Source: Chitinophaga caseinilytica (GTDB lineage: Bacteria; Bacteroidota; Bacteroidia; Chitinophagales; Chitinophagaceae). From it: a stretch of 64,000 nt of DNA. This document shows positions 34,309 through 44,169 of the stretch, one piece after another (the stretch's first letter is position 1; every line of letters starts with the position of its first letter). Location: contig NZ_CP150096.1 of the NCBI RefSeq assembly GCF_038396765.1, forward strand, positions 4,509,001-4,573,000, written 5' to 3'. The position numbers were made by a program, and so were the translations under genes. The notes beneath the pieces are model-generated. The model was given only the letters and a program-made list of their open reading frames with translations. It ran no database searches and was not told the DNA's origin.

Positions 34309-35628
34309 TTATGGCAAGGTAGCCAGGTTGACGGTGGGCGCCACACCGAGCGCTGGCCGCGTAAACGTAGATCCATATGCGGTAGACGTAACGAAATAAC
34401 CACCGTTCCGCAGGTAGAAACTGCCACTGTCGAGCCCGCCGGCGTAATCGCGGCGCTGATCGTTGGTGCCGGTCGCATCCGTCGTGAACCGGCCCTGCGT
34501 CAGCTCAACCCAGGTGCCTGCGGTATTGCGGACCCATTGGTTGTTGTACCGTACTTTCCGGCCGAGGTAGCCACGGGTATCGATGAAATTTTCAAGGAAG
34601 GAATGCGCCCCGGTATAATACGTCACGGTATTGGGGCGCTTCCAGGTGGCGATGAAGCGCCACGACGATGTTTCGGGCGTGTAAATCCACGACGAGAACA
34701 GCGAAGCGCCCGTTCCGTCGGGCTTGATCTGCGTCAGGAACCGGTAAGTGGTACCTGCAGCCCAGTTGAAGACCAGGTAGCTTTGTCCGCCGGTGCCTTC
34801 GCCCCCGAACGTATTATCGACCACGTTGGGGCCTTTGCGGACGAGGGTGGTTTTGCCGGAGCTGGGGTCCCAGACGGAGAAGAGAACGCGGCGCTCGGTG
34901 GCGCTGTTGACCTGTATCCCGAAATAGCCTTGCGAGAAACCGTTGCTCATGAAATAGGAGCCTATTGGGTCTTCGCCGGATGGGATGGTCATTTCGTTAT
35001 AGAACCACTCGGCCGTGTTCCCCGCGGGAATGGTATAGCCCATATGCACGGAGGGGCCGCGACGGCTCCAGTAATAATTGGCGGGATCGTTGGCGTACAC
35101 GACGTCGCTGGCCGTGGATGCGCCGCTGATGATGATGTCAGACACATCGCCGAAGTAGCTGCCGGTTTTGGAAATCCCTTTCAGATCTACCCGTACATAT
35201 CCAGCTGCCGCGATGGTCACGGAGCCGATGGAATGCGTGGCGTAGGAGGAACCGGTCAGGGTTTTCGTGAAATTGGTACCGTTGACGGTCACCTGGATGG
35301 TACTGGTGCCCGAGGGTACCTTGGCGCGGATAGACACGTTCAGCGTGCCGGTTTGCGCGAGCCGGAACCAGGCGCTGGCGATGCTGCTGGCGCTGGTCCA
35401 GTTGCCGAGGCCGTTGCTGGTGATCACTTCCGCGCCGCCGGCAGCGAGGGTGGTGACGTAGCCGTTGCCGGCGAGTGGAACGGAATAGGAAGAAGCGGGC
35501 GGGAGGGCGGACAGTGTCTGATCGGGTCTGGGGGCGGCGTCGGACGTTCCGACTTTTTCCTTGCCGCAGGAGCAGAGCATTGCGCTCATCGCAAAGGCGC
35601 AACCGCTCAACAGGAGCTTGATTTTCAT
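34309..35628 (-). CDS. DUF5077-DUF3472 lipoprotein
   Basis: 439 residues. Lipoprotein signal with Cys near residue 20 (MSAMLCSCGKE). Residues about 45-165 form a DUF5077 beta-sandwich (YVTTLAAGGAEVITSNGLGNW, FRLAQTGTLNVSIRAKVPSG). Residues about 180-435 match DUF3472 (YYWSRRGPSVHMGYTIPAG, YNEMTIPSGEDPIGSYFMS). Such proteins are surface-exposed and suspected to bind or process glycans, without proven activity. The start at 35628 gives the lipoprotein signal; upstream in-frame sequence lacks one. Confidence 0.82.
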   Translation of the reverse strand: MKIKLLLSGCAFAMSAMLCSCGKEKVGTSDAAPRPDQTLSALPPASSYSVPLAGNGYVTTLAAGGAEVITSNGLGNWTSASSIASAWFRLAQTGTLNVSIRAKVPSGTSTIQVTVNGTNFTKTLTGSSYATHSIGSVTIAAAGYVRVDLKGISKTGSYFGDVSDIIISGASTASDVVYANDPANYYWSRRGPSVHMGYTIPAGNTAEWFYNEMTIPSGEDPIGSYFMSNGFSQGYFGIQVNSATERRVLFSVWDPSSGKTTLVRKGPNVVDNTFGGEGTGGQSYLVFNWAAGTTYRFLTQIKPDGTGASLFSSWIYTPETSSWRFIATWKRPNTVTYYTGAHSFLENFIDTRGYLGRKVRYNNQWVRNTAGTWVELTQGRFTTDATGTNDQRRDYAGGLDSGSFYLRNGGYFVTSTAYGSTFTRPALGVAPTVNLATLP

Positions 35629-35765
35629 GATTTTGGCATTTTTTTGGGTTTCGGATAAAGATGCGTGAAAACAAAAGAGTAGCCGGGTTACCGGTTGGAG
35701 CATCAACACGGTAACAGGACAACGCCGGTGGCAAAAAGGGGCTATGGGATGGGGAAACCGCAATA

Positions 35766-35800
35766 AAAAAAGCGGCAACAGGAACTTCCCGTTGCCGCTT
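35766..35800 (-). terminator. Rho-independent terminator of the ArsR-DoxX operon
   Basis: AAGCGGCAAC / GTTGCCGCTT arms with an 11-base loop; on the minus strand a seven-base T-run follows. It lies 20 bases after the DoxX stop. Confidence 0.85.
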
Positions 35801-35819
35801 CATGCGTCAGGTTAGATGT

Positions 35820-36200
35820 TTATGCGACCACCGGCACCCTGCGGCTCACCGGCCGGAAGTACCACGAAATCACGGTGAGGATCAATGCGAAGAGGGAAGG
35901 CGCTATCTGCGCGAATCCATCCCCGGAAATCACATGCGAAATCACTGCGCCAGACATGGCGAAGAAAAAGCCCGCGTACGCCCATTCCTTCACCACAGGG
36001 AAGCCGGGCACGAGCAGCGCCACTACGCCGAGGATTTTCCAGACGCCGAGGAGCGACACGAAGTATGCGGGATATCCCAGGTGCATGATGCCCTGCACGG
36101 AGTCCTTATATTGGATCAATTGCATGATGCCACCGGAAAGCATGCCCAAAGCCAGCCAGATGGTGGCGATCCAGTAAATGATTTTGCTGCTTTTTTTCAT
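35820..36200 (-). CDS. DoxX-like membrane protein
   Basis: 126 residues, four membrane helices (IIYWIATIWLALGMLSGGIM, YFVSLLGVWKILGVVALLVP, YAGFFFAMSGAVISHVI, and a C-terminal helix). It belongs to the DoxX-like group common after ArsR regulators in Bacteroidota. The start MKKSSK at 36200 is chosen; the longer frame to 36251 runs through a TG dinucleotide tract and would encode a His/Thr-repeat leader. It is the last gene of the four-gene ArsR operon. Confidence 0.82.
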   Translation of the reverse strand: MKKSSKIIYWIATIWLALGMLSGGIMQLIQYKDSVQGIMHLGYPAYFVSLLGVWKILGVVALLVPGFPVVKEWAYAGFFFAMSGAVISHVISGDGFAQIAPSLFALILTVISWYFRPVSRRVPVVA

Positions 36201-36205
36201 AATAA

Positions 36206-36233
36206 GTGTGTGTGTGAGTGTGTGTGTGTGTGT
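36206..36233. repeat. GT dinucleotide tract in the DoxX leader
   Basis: About five GT units, one GA interruption, then about eight more GT units, just six bases upstream of the DoxX start and fifteen after the previous stop. Tracts of this kind can slip during replication. Here slippage would alter leader length, or the frame of a His/Thr leader read from 36251. Confidence 0.85.
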
Positions 36234-36247
36234 AAGGAAAAGTTGGA

Positions 36248-36841
36248 TCAATCGTCGAGGCCTTTGCCGTCCATGATTTGCGGGATATATTTTTCCACGC
36301 GGGCGGCGCGGGTTTTCGCCTGTTTGGCGGACGAGAAGTAGAGGAGGTATGCGCGCTGCCGGCCGGGCGTAAGCGATTCGAAGGCTTTGCGGAGCGCGGC
36401 GCTTTTGTCCAGCTTCACCTGGAATTCTTCCGCCACCGCGAACTCCGCGACTTTTTTATACTGCGGCTCCAATCCCTGCGCTTCCACCTGGATGGCGTCG
36501 TGGATATAGTTGCGGATGACCGCTTTCAGTTTCTGGATGTCTTTGGCACTGGTGAACCGGAGTTGCCGGCCTACCTGCACGTTTTCCGTCTGCTGCACGA
36601 GCAGGCCGTTCGGATCGGGGAGGAGGGAGCCCTTGAAGAACAACAAGGCGCAATAATCCTTGAAACCATGCATCAGCACTACGTTTACGTTCTGATACGT
36701 GTAACAGGGATTGCCCCATTTCAATGTTTCGGTCAGCTGGCAATCGAGTAAAATGTCGCGCAGCGATTCGAAGGCTTCCTGCCATTTATCTTCACGGCCG
36801 ATGAAGGCGTCTACTTTCGGATTGGTGACGATGTGTGCCAT
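36248..36841 (-). CDS. YdeI/OmpD-associated family protein (DUF1801 plus C-terminal YdeI domain)
   Basis: 197 residues. The N-terminal about 115 residues are a DUF1801 domain (LTETLKWGNPCYTYQNVNVVLMHGF split: WGNPCYTY and NVVLMHGFK, then CALLFFKGSLLPDP). The C-terminal half (FQVKLDKSAALRKAFESLTPGRQRAYLLYFSSAKQAKTRAARV, core LTPGRQRAYL) is the bacteriocin-protection YdeI region. The function is not established. It lies six bases after the SRPBCC gene, within the ArsR operon. Confidence 0.87.
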   Translation of the reverse strand: MAHIVTNPKVDAFIGREDKWQEAFESLRDILLDCQLTETLKWGNPCYTYQNVNVVLMHGFKDYCALLFFKGSLLPDPNGLLVQQTENVQVGRQLRFTSAKDIQKLKAVIRNYIHDAIQVEAQGLEPQYKKVAEFAVAEEFQVKLDKSAALRKAFESLTPGRQRAYLLYFSSAKQAKTRAARVEKYIPQIMDGKGLDD

Positions 36842-36847
36842 GATGGA

Positions 36848-37315
36848 TTATTTAAGTTTGTTAACGACTTCCTGCAGTTTGTTGTGCGCCATATTGATAC
36901 CCTGGGCGAAGGGGAGTTTCAGCATCTGGTCGCGGTCGGCCACGGATTTATAAACGATTTTCATGACCAGTCTGCTGGTGCTGGGGGAAAGCGATTCGAA
37001 TTCGAAGAACTCCAGCTGCACGGGGAACGGGGTGTTCTCCATCTCGAACGTACGGGTGATGCGCTGTTCCGGAACAAAGTCATGGATAACGCCATTGGCC
37101 CTGAATACCACGTTACCTTTGGGATCGCTGGTTTCATATTGCCAGCCGCCGTGGGCGTGGTTTTCCAGCTTGAGGACCTTTGTGCCCATCCATTGCTCCA
37201 CGATCTCGGGATCTTCATACGCTTTAAAGAGCAGTTCCAGCGGCAAATCGAATTCCCGGGTGATCACCAGTTCCTGTTTGCCTTCTTCGGCGGTGAGTTT
37301 GGTTTTTCGTTCCAT
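36848..37315 (-). CDS. SRPBCC/AHSA1 domain protein
   Basis: 155 residues with the START/Bet v1-like fold of the AHSA1 (activator of Hsp90 ATPase C-terminal) group. Typical features are LVITREFDLPLELLFKAYEDPEIVEQWMG (core REFDLPLELLFKAY) and VVFRANGVIHDFVPEQRI. These proteins bind hydrophobic ligands; the partner is unknown. ArsR-SRPBCC pairs are very common in bacteria and probably respond to the same small molecule. It is six bases after the arsR gene. Confidence 0.9.
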   Translation of the reverse strand: MERKTKLTAEEGKQELVITREFDLPLELLFKAYEDPEIVEQWMGTKVLKLENHAHGGWQYETSDPKGNVVFRANGVIHDFVPEQRITRTFEMENTPFPVQLEFFEFESLSPSTSRLVMKIVYKSVADRDQMLKLPFAQGINMAHNKLQEVVNKLK

Positions 37316-37321
37316 AAGATA

Positions 37322-37645
37322 CTATTTTTTAGGTTTATAGTTTTTCATGATCGCTTCAAGCTTGTTGAACCTGTCTTCCCATAACTGCCGGAATGGTTCG
37401 ATGAAATCCGCGATCTCTTTCATTTTTTTTGGATTGAGGTGATATATGACTTCCCGCCCGCTCTGCTCCGGCTCCAGCAATTCGCATTCGGTGAGGATGG
37501 CCAGGTGCTTGGAAACCGTGGGCCGCGCCGTGTCGAAATTGGCGGCGATAGCACCGGCGGTCATTGACTGGGAGGCTACCAGCATCAGAATGGCCCGCCT
37601 TGTCGGGTCCGCGATTGCCTGAAAAACATCTCTTCTCAGATTCAT
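37322..37645 (-). CDS. ArsR-family winged-helix repressor
   Basis: 107 residues. [17 protein letters not shown] and the recognition helix [19 protein letters not shown] define the ArsR/SmtB fold. The metal-binding CxC box is absent, as in ArsR proteins that pair with SRPBCC proteins. It heads the operon arsR-AHSA1-ydeI-doxX. Three near-identical operator-like motifs sit at exact 26-base spacing over its own promoter, so it should repress itself and the operon. Confidence 0.92.
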   Translation of the reverse strand: MNLRRDVFQAIADPTRRAILMLVASQSMTAGAIAANFDTARPTVSKHLAILTECELLEPEQSGREVIYHLNPKKMKEIADFIEPFRQLWEDRFNKLEAIMKNYKPKK

Positions 37646-37647
37646 AA

Positions 37648-37717
37648 TGTAGCTATTTGACTACAAATATAAGCGTAGCTATATAACTACACAAATTTAT
37701 TTTGCCATTTGGCTACA
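37648..37717 (-). promoter_or_regulatory. ArsR operon promoter with three phased operators
   Basis: Minus strand: -33 TTTG (37692-37695), a 20-base spacer, -7 TATATTTG (37664-37671). Operators of the form TGTAGTTATATAGCTAC lie with 5' ends at 37665, 37691 and 37717, that is, exactly 26 bases apart. The first (TGTAGTCAAATAGCTACA) abuts the -7 box, the second fills the spacer, and the third (TGTAGCCAAATGGC) is degenerate and lies upstream of the -33. Confidence 0.8.
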
Positions 37718-40290
<2,573 letters not shown>

Positions 40291-40312
40291 GGCAAACAAA
40301 TCCGATATATGA

Positions 40313-40344
40313 AAAGCAGTCTCCGAACGGAGGCTGCTTTTTTT
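40313..40344 (+). terminator. Rho-independent terminator of katG
   Basis: AAGCAGTCTCCG / CGGAGGCTGCTT with a two-base loop and a T-run, 23 bases past the katG stop. Confidence 0.9.
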
Positions 40345-40433
40345 ATTGCCCCATTGATATATTTTTAACCAAAACCCTCACAATCTTGTCCCATGTTTCC
40401 GAATTAGCTGTGGGAAAGCTATTTTATGCGGAC

Positions 40434-41567
40434 ATGGAAACCAAAAATCTGCTACAATCGCGGCAGCACTACGATGTGCTGGACGGATTGCGTGGCCTTG
40501 CCGCCATTTCGATCGTCATATTTCACCTGTACGAATTCATTACGCCCGACTATACGAAAAGCCCCATCGGGCACGGGTACCTGGCGGTGGATTTCTTCTT
40601 TTGCCTGTCGGGTTTCGTGATCGGGTATGCGTACGACGGCCGTGCGCCGCAACTGGGCCTTAAAACCTTCTTCCGCAACCGACTCATCCGCCTGCACCCG
40701 ATGGTGATCTGGGGCAGTGTGATCGGGCTGATCGGTTACATCTGGGACCCGTTCACCGGTGCCGCCAATATGGCCGAAGCCGGACTGGGCGCGGTGTTGC
40801 TGGCGTTTCTCTGTTCGTTGCTGATGCTGCCATACCCCTGGCTGCCCGGCAGGGCGGAGGGACTCTTCCCCTACAACACCCCGGCATGGTCGCTGCTGAT
40901 GGAATATCTCATCAATATCTTCTACGGACTAGTGTTGCTTCGCCTGCCGAAACGCTGGCTCCTGGTACTGCTCGGTATTTCCGCGGTGTGGATATGTGCC
41001 GTGGCGGCCCATCGCGGATGGATCATCACCGGCTGGGACGCGCCTACGTTCCCGGATGGTTTTGCGCGGGTATTTTTCTCCTTCCTGGCGGGATTGACCG
41101 TTTACCGTTTCAACTGGACCATCCGCAACAAATGGAACTTCGCGGTGCTGGGGCTTTTGCTGATCGGCGTGTTTATATACCCGCATTTCAACAACGACTG
41201 GATCCTGGAAATGGCGCTGGTGATGATCGTTTTCCCTTTGTTGCTGTCGCTCGGAGCCGGAGCAAGCGTGAGTGGCTGGCTGCGTGGATTTTGCCAGTTC
41301 ACGGGCCGATTGTCTTATCCATTGTACATGACGCATATCTGGATGGTGTGGGGTTTCGGGAACTGGATGGCGAAGGCGAAGCCCGGGCAGCAGGAGATTT
41401 ATGTAGTGGCGGCTTGTGTGTTTGTGGCCAGTCTGTTGATGGGGTACCTGGCGCTGCGGTTGTATGATGAGCCGTTGCGCAACTGGTTGATGCGGTTGAA
41501 CAGGAAGCAATTCGAAGAAAACCGGAGTGCTGCTGCGGAAAAGAACGGGGTGGCTGCGGCGCGATAG
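40434..41567 (+). CDS. Acyltransferase 3 family membrane protein
   Basis: 377 residues with about ten membrane helices. The conserved start YDVLDGLRGLAAISIVIFHLYEF and the FFFCLSGFVIGYAY motif are hallmarks of the OafA/NodX-like acyltransferase-3 family, which O-acetylates surface glycans or other envelope substrates. The start METKNLL at 40434 is chosen because the in-frame extension overlaps katG and its terminator. It is probably monocistronic. Confidence 0.9.
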   Translation: METKNLLQSRQHYDVLDGLRGLAAISIVIFHLYEFITPDYTKSPIGHGYLAVDFFFCLSGFVIGYAYDGRAPQLGLKTFFRNRLIRLHPMVIWGSVIGLIGYIWDPFTGAANMAEAGLGAVLLAFLCSLLMLPYPWLPGRAEGLFPYNTPAWSLLMEYLINIFYGLVLLRLPKRWLLVLLGISAVWICAVAAHRGWIITGWDAPTFPDGFARVFFSFLAGLTVYRFNWTIRNKWNFAVLGLLLIGVFIYPHFNNDWILEMALVMIVFPLLLSLGAGASVSGWLRGFCQFTGRLSYPLYMTHIWMVWGFGNWMAKAKPGQQEIYVVAACVFVASLLMGYLALRLYDEPLRNWLMRLNRKQFEENRSAAAEKNGVAAAR

Positions 41568-41591
41568 ATAAAATCTGATTATGCCAAATAG

Positions 41592-41798
41592 TTCATCCTG
41601 GAAACCGGGAGTTGTTCCGATGTCTTGTTGAAAGCAGTGCATTTAGGAAGGGAAACGGATGCTACCGGCGCGATTCCCGCTGCGCTTGCGGACATATCAT
41701 TTGGCGCCGGCAATATGCTGGTACCATGGTTGCAGCAACTGGTGAAACGGAAAGAAATTCATCCTCCAGGATACCGGATTTATTGTTTTCCCGCATGA
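41592..41798 (+). pseudogene. 3'-terminal remnant of an ADP-ribosylglycohydrolase gene
   Basis: 68 in-frame codons between stops, no start codon of its own. The pattern SDVLLKAVHLGRETDATGAI, then a small-residue stretch, VPWLQQLVKRKEI, matches the C-terminal metal-binding part of ADP-ribosylglycohydrolases, where the intact motif is GDDTDT. Here the motif reads GRETDAT. Everything upstream is missing. It overlaps the 3' end of the convergent membrane-protein gene by 19 bases. Confidence 0.7.
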
Positions 41799-43042
41799 AC
41801 AGGCAAAGCCTGCAAACGGGCAACACGCGTCCACCCCGCGTTCATCATCCCCAAACCCGCGCTCATCAATACTGACACGCCCAATAGCGATTCGAATATC
41901 CCTGGCAGCGGGAAGTACAGCAATCCGCCGATGCTTTGCGCGGCCAGGAGCAATTCGTTCAGCACCACGCCGGCGGTGAACGCTACCGCGCCCGCCTGCA
42001 CGTACCTGGAAACCGGCAGCAAGCCCTCCGCCACCACAAGCCCCATCAAAAACAAACTGATCCCTACCAGCAAAACCAGGTGCAGATAAGTGATAACGAT
42101 CGTCCGGGAGCCGAAAGCGATCGCACTGAGGGAGGGATCGGCGGAAGCGAGCTGCAATATGATTTTGACCGTGAACGCCAATCCCGCTACCGACAACATC
42201 ATGGCAGAAAGTTTCGATAACTGAGGAAGGAGCTGGCGCATCGACCTGAAAATCCCCCGCAGCAGCAAACTCCATCCCAGCGCCTGCGCCACGGCGCTCA
42301 TACCGGCAATCGCAATAGCGGCGGCAGGTAGCTTCAGCCAAAGCACCGATAATCCATAAGCTGGCAAACAACTCCACAAAAACAGCCCGAACACCATCTT
42401 TTCCCCCGGCAGCGCGATGTTTCGTGCATGGAGATAGCGAATGAACAGGCCCATACAGGCGAAGAAGAACCAGCCGTTGTATTGGAAATGGAGATACCAG
42501 TAAATGGAAGCCAGGTAAGCTTCCTGGTTGGCCGTATGCGTGGCCATGAGCAAACTCAGGCAGGAAGTGCCGATGGCCGATAGCATATTCCATACCAGCG
42601 CAGCTTTCAGCCAACGGGCGCCCGCAAGCCCTGGAACCGCCTTCAATGCACGGAAATACGATATGGCAAACACGAACGATAATACCACAGCCGCCGTAGA
42701 GAACAGTATCGACGCAAAGGCGTATCCCTGCAGCGTAAACGTTACCAGCATCCCGTATGCGCACACCAGCCAGGCGATCAGCAGGCGGTGGAAGTGACGG
42801 GCGTATTTCCCCGGGACCGACGCCGGGAGCGCCCGCACCATCAACACCATCAGCAACAGGCTCACCCAGCCGCCGAACGCGAAATGGGAGTGCGCATGCA
42901 GGAGGAATTTCTGGTTCAATCCCGGTAACGAAAACACGATCTTGTACCGCATCAGCAATCCGAACAACGAAACCACCAACAGGTTGAAGAGACTGATGCG
43001 GACCCAGTTCCCCGCACGCCGCTCACGCATGATACTTTCCAT
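41780..43042 (-). CDS. Polytopic membrane protein, haem-copper-oxidase-subunit-I-like
   Basis: 420 residues with about 12 membrane helices. His-rich helix motifs LLHAHSHFAFGGWVSLLL (early) and YWYLHFQYNGWFFF (middle) resemble the haem- and copper-ligand positions of oxidase subunit I or NnrS-like proteins, but the full ligand set is not evident. Two features of the neighbourhood, a cox3 remnant and a cox4/NorF-like gene upstream on the other strand, fit a role in respiration or nitric oxide metabolism. The substrate is unknown. Confidence 0.6.
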   Translation of the reverse strand: MESIMRERRAGNWVRISLFNLLVVSLFGLLMRYKIVFSLPGLNQKFLLHAHSHFAFGGWVSLLLMVLMVRALPASVPGKYARHFHRLLIAWLVCAYGMLVTFTLQGYAFASILFSTAAVVLSFVFAISYFRALKAVPGLAGARWLKAALVWNMLSAIGTSCLSLLMATHTANQEAYLASIYWYLHFQYNGWFFFACMGLFIRYLHARNIALPGEKMVFGLFLWSCLPAYGLSVLWLKLPAAAIAIAGMSAVAQALGWSLLLRGIFRSMRQLLPQLSKLSAMMLSVAGLAFTVKIILQLASADPSLSAIAFGSRTIVITYLHLVLLVGISLFLMGLVVAEGLLPVSRYVQAGAVAFTAGVVLNELLLAAQSIGGLLYFPLPGIFESLLGVSVLMSAGLGMMNAGWTRVARLQALPVHAGKQ

Positions 43043-43077
43043 AATTAACCGCCCGGTTTATAAGTCTGAAGGGCCCT

Positions 43078-43085
43078 CAAATTTA
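43078..43085 (-). promoter_or_regulatory. Bacteroidota -7 promoter element of the oxidase-like gene
   Basis: Minus strand TAAATTTG fits TAnnTTTG, 36 bases before the start at 43042. No TTTG was found at -33. Confidence 0.45.
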
Positions 43086-43221
43086 CTTATAAAAAGAGTC
43101 GATTGTCCTTAATTAACGTAAAATATCCCGGGGCATAACCACCGTCATTCCTCCCGAAAACCACCAGCAGCAAGCCTGATCGGGGAGATGACAAAAATCA
43201 TGAAAGAAATAAGAGGATATA

Positions 43222-43253
43222 TTTGTCCTTTATTATCCGGCCAATTATTTTTG
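43222..43253 (+). promoter_or_regulatory. Bacteroidota promoter upstream of the cox3 remnant and cox4-like gene
   Basis: -33 TTTG (43222-43225), 20-base spacer, -7 TATTTTTG (43246-43253). The -33 itself is the end of another TATATTTG box (43218-43225). Transcription would begin about where the cox3 remnant frame opens. Confidence 0.6.
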
Positions 43254-43262
43254 TGTCATTAA

Positions 43263-43412
43263 TCTGCAAGATGCTATCAAGGGCATGCGAATACGGAACC
43301 GAAGAAACCGAAGGATATTGCCCTGCCGCAGCTCGAAACGGGCGCCGCGTTCTGGCACCTTTGCGATCTCATCTGGTTATTGCTGTTCCCTGTTTTATAT
43401 CTCATCTTTTAA
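43263..43412 (+). pseudogene. 3'-terminal remnant of a cytochrome c oxidase subunit III (NorE-like) gene
   Basis: 49 codons ending in TAA with no start codon. The translation LETGAAFWHLCDLIWLLLFP then VLYLIF is the typical last helix of CoxIII/NorE (FWHxxDxxWxxLFPxLYL). The first about 150 to 200 residues of such a protein are absent. The remnant ends ten bases before the small cox4-like gene, the usual order in oxidase or nor clusters, so it marks a partly deleted operon. Confidence 0.85.
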
Positions 43413-43422
43413 ATTTTCCCGC

Positions 43423-43662
43423 ATGATCCGCATTCATATGATCTGGATTGTTTTACTGCTGACGGCAGGACTGATGACTTTCGCCGTCGGCTACGCGAAG
43501 GAATGGCCCGGGCTTTCATCGGCCATCATGGGCTTCTCGGTGGCCAAGTTCCTGTTGGTCGCATTTTACTTTATGGACATGAAATCCGCCAACCTCGGCT
43601 GGAAAGCGTTGCTGATCGCCTTCGCCGGACTGATGGGCGCCGTGGTGGTGTTGATGCGGTAA
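43423..43662 (+). CDS. Small membrane protein, cytochrome c oxidase subunit IV / NorF-like
   Basis: 79 residues, three membrane helices: MIWIVLLLTAGLMTFAVG, IMGFSVAKFLLVAFYFMDM and LLIAFAGLMGAVVVLM. The KFLLVAFYFMDMK motif is typical of the prokaryotic COX4 family, which includes NorF. It normally follows a subunit III/NorE gene, and here follows the remnant of one. The start at 43423 has the right spacing; 43438 is an alternative. Confidence 0.8.
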   Translation: MIRIHMIWIVLLLTAGLMTFAVGYAKEWPGLSSAIMGFSVAKFLLVAFYFMDMKSANLGWKALLIAFAGLMGAVVVLMR

Positions 43663-43731
43663 TGGCGGCGGGCCCATCGGTTCAGGAACTTCATTAAATA
43701 ACAACTGAAATCCGCCGCAGGCGGCACGCAC

Positions 43732-44169
43732 ATGAAAAATGAAACGCTCATCATACGATCTTTCCTCGAACGGCGCCAGGTAGCCACCATCGCTGCCGTG
43801 CAGGCAGGACGGCCGTTTTGCTTCAATTGCTTTTACGGCTTCGATCCTGAGAACTGGTTGCTCATGTTTAAGTCATCGCCCGGTAGCCGGCAGGTTAGCC
43901 TGTTTGAAAACGGCATCACTGTGGCGGGTACGATTCTAGGAGAAAAAACGTCCCTGCATTTCAATGCGGGGGCTCAATTCGAAGGCGAGGTGGTGGAAGA
44001 CGAGGCCACGCAGGCGAAAGCTGCGGCGATGTACTACAAACAATTCCCCATTTCCATGCTGATCGACGGAAAGGTGCTGGTGATAAAGCTTTCGATGGTC
44101 AGGATGACGCAGACCCAGGCGGGTTTCCGGAATAAACACCATTGGCTGCGCGATGGGGAAGCATTTTAG
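43732..44169 (+). CDS. FMN-binding split-barrel (pyridoxamine-phosphate-oxidase-like) protein
   Basis: 145 residues. Pattern: FLERRQVATIAAVQAGRPFCFNCFYGFDPENWLLMFKSSPGSRQV (core LMFKSSPGSRQV) followed by TVAGTILGEK and a C-terminal GFRNKHHWLRDGE. This is the YhbP/PNPOx-like split barrel. It probably binds FMN or a related flavin; the reaction is unknown. It lies 69 bases after the cox4-like gene. Its stop overlaps that of the convergent dgoK by four bases. Confidence 0.78.
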   Translation: MKNETLIIRSFLERRQVATIAAVQAGRPFCFNCFYGFDPENWLLMFKSSPGSRQVSLFENGITVAGTILGEKTSLHFNAGAQFEGEVVEDEATQAKAAAMYYKQFPISMLIDGKVLVIKLSMVRMTQTQAGFRNKHHWLRDGEAF

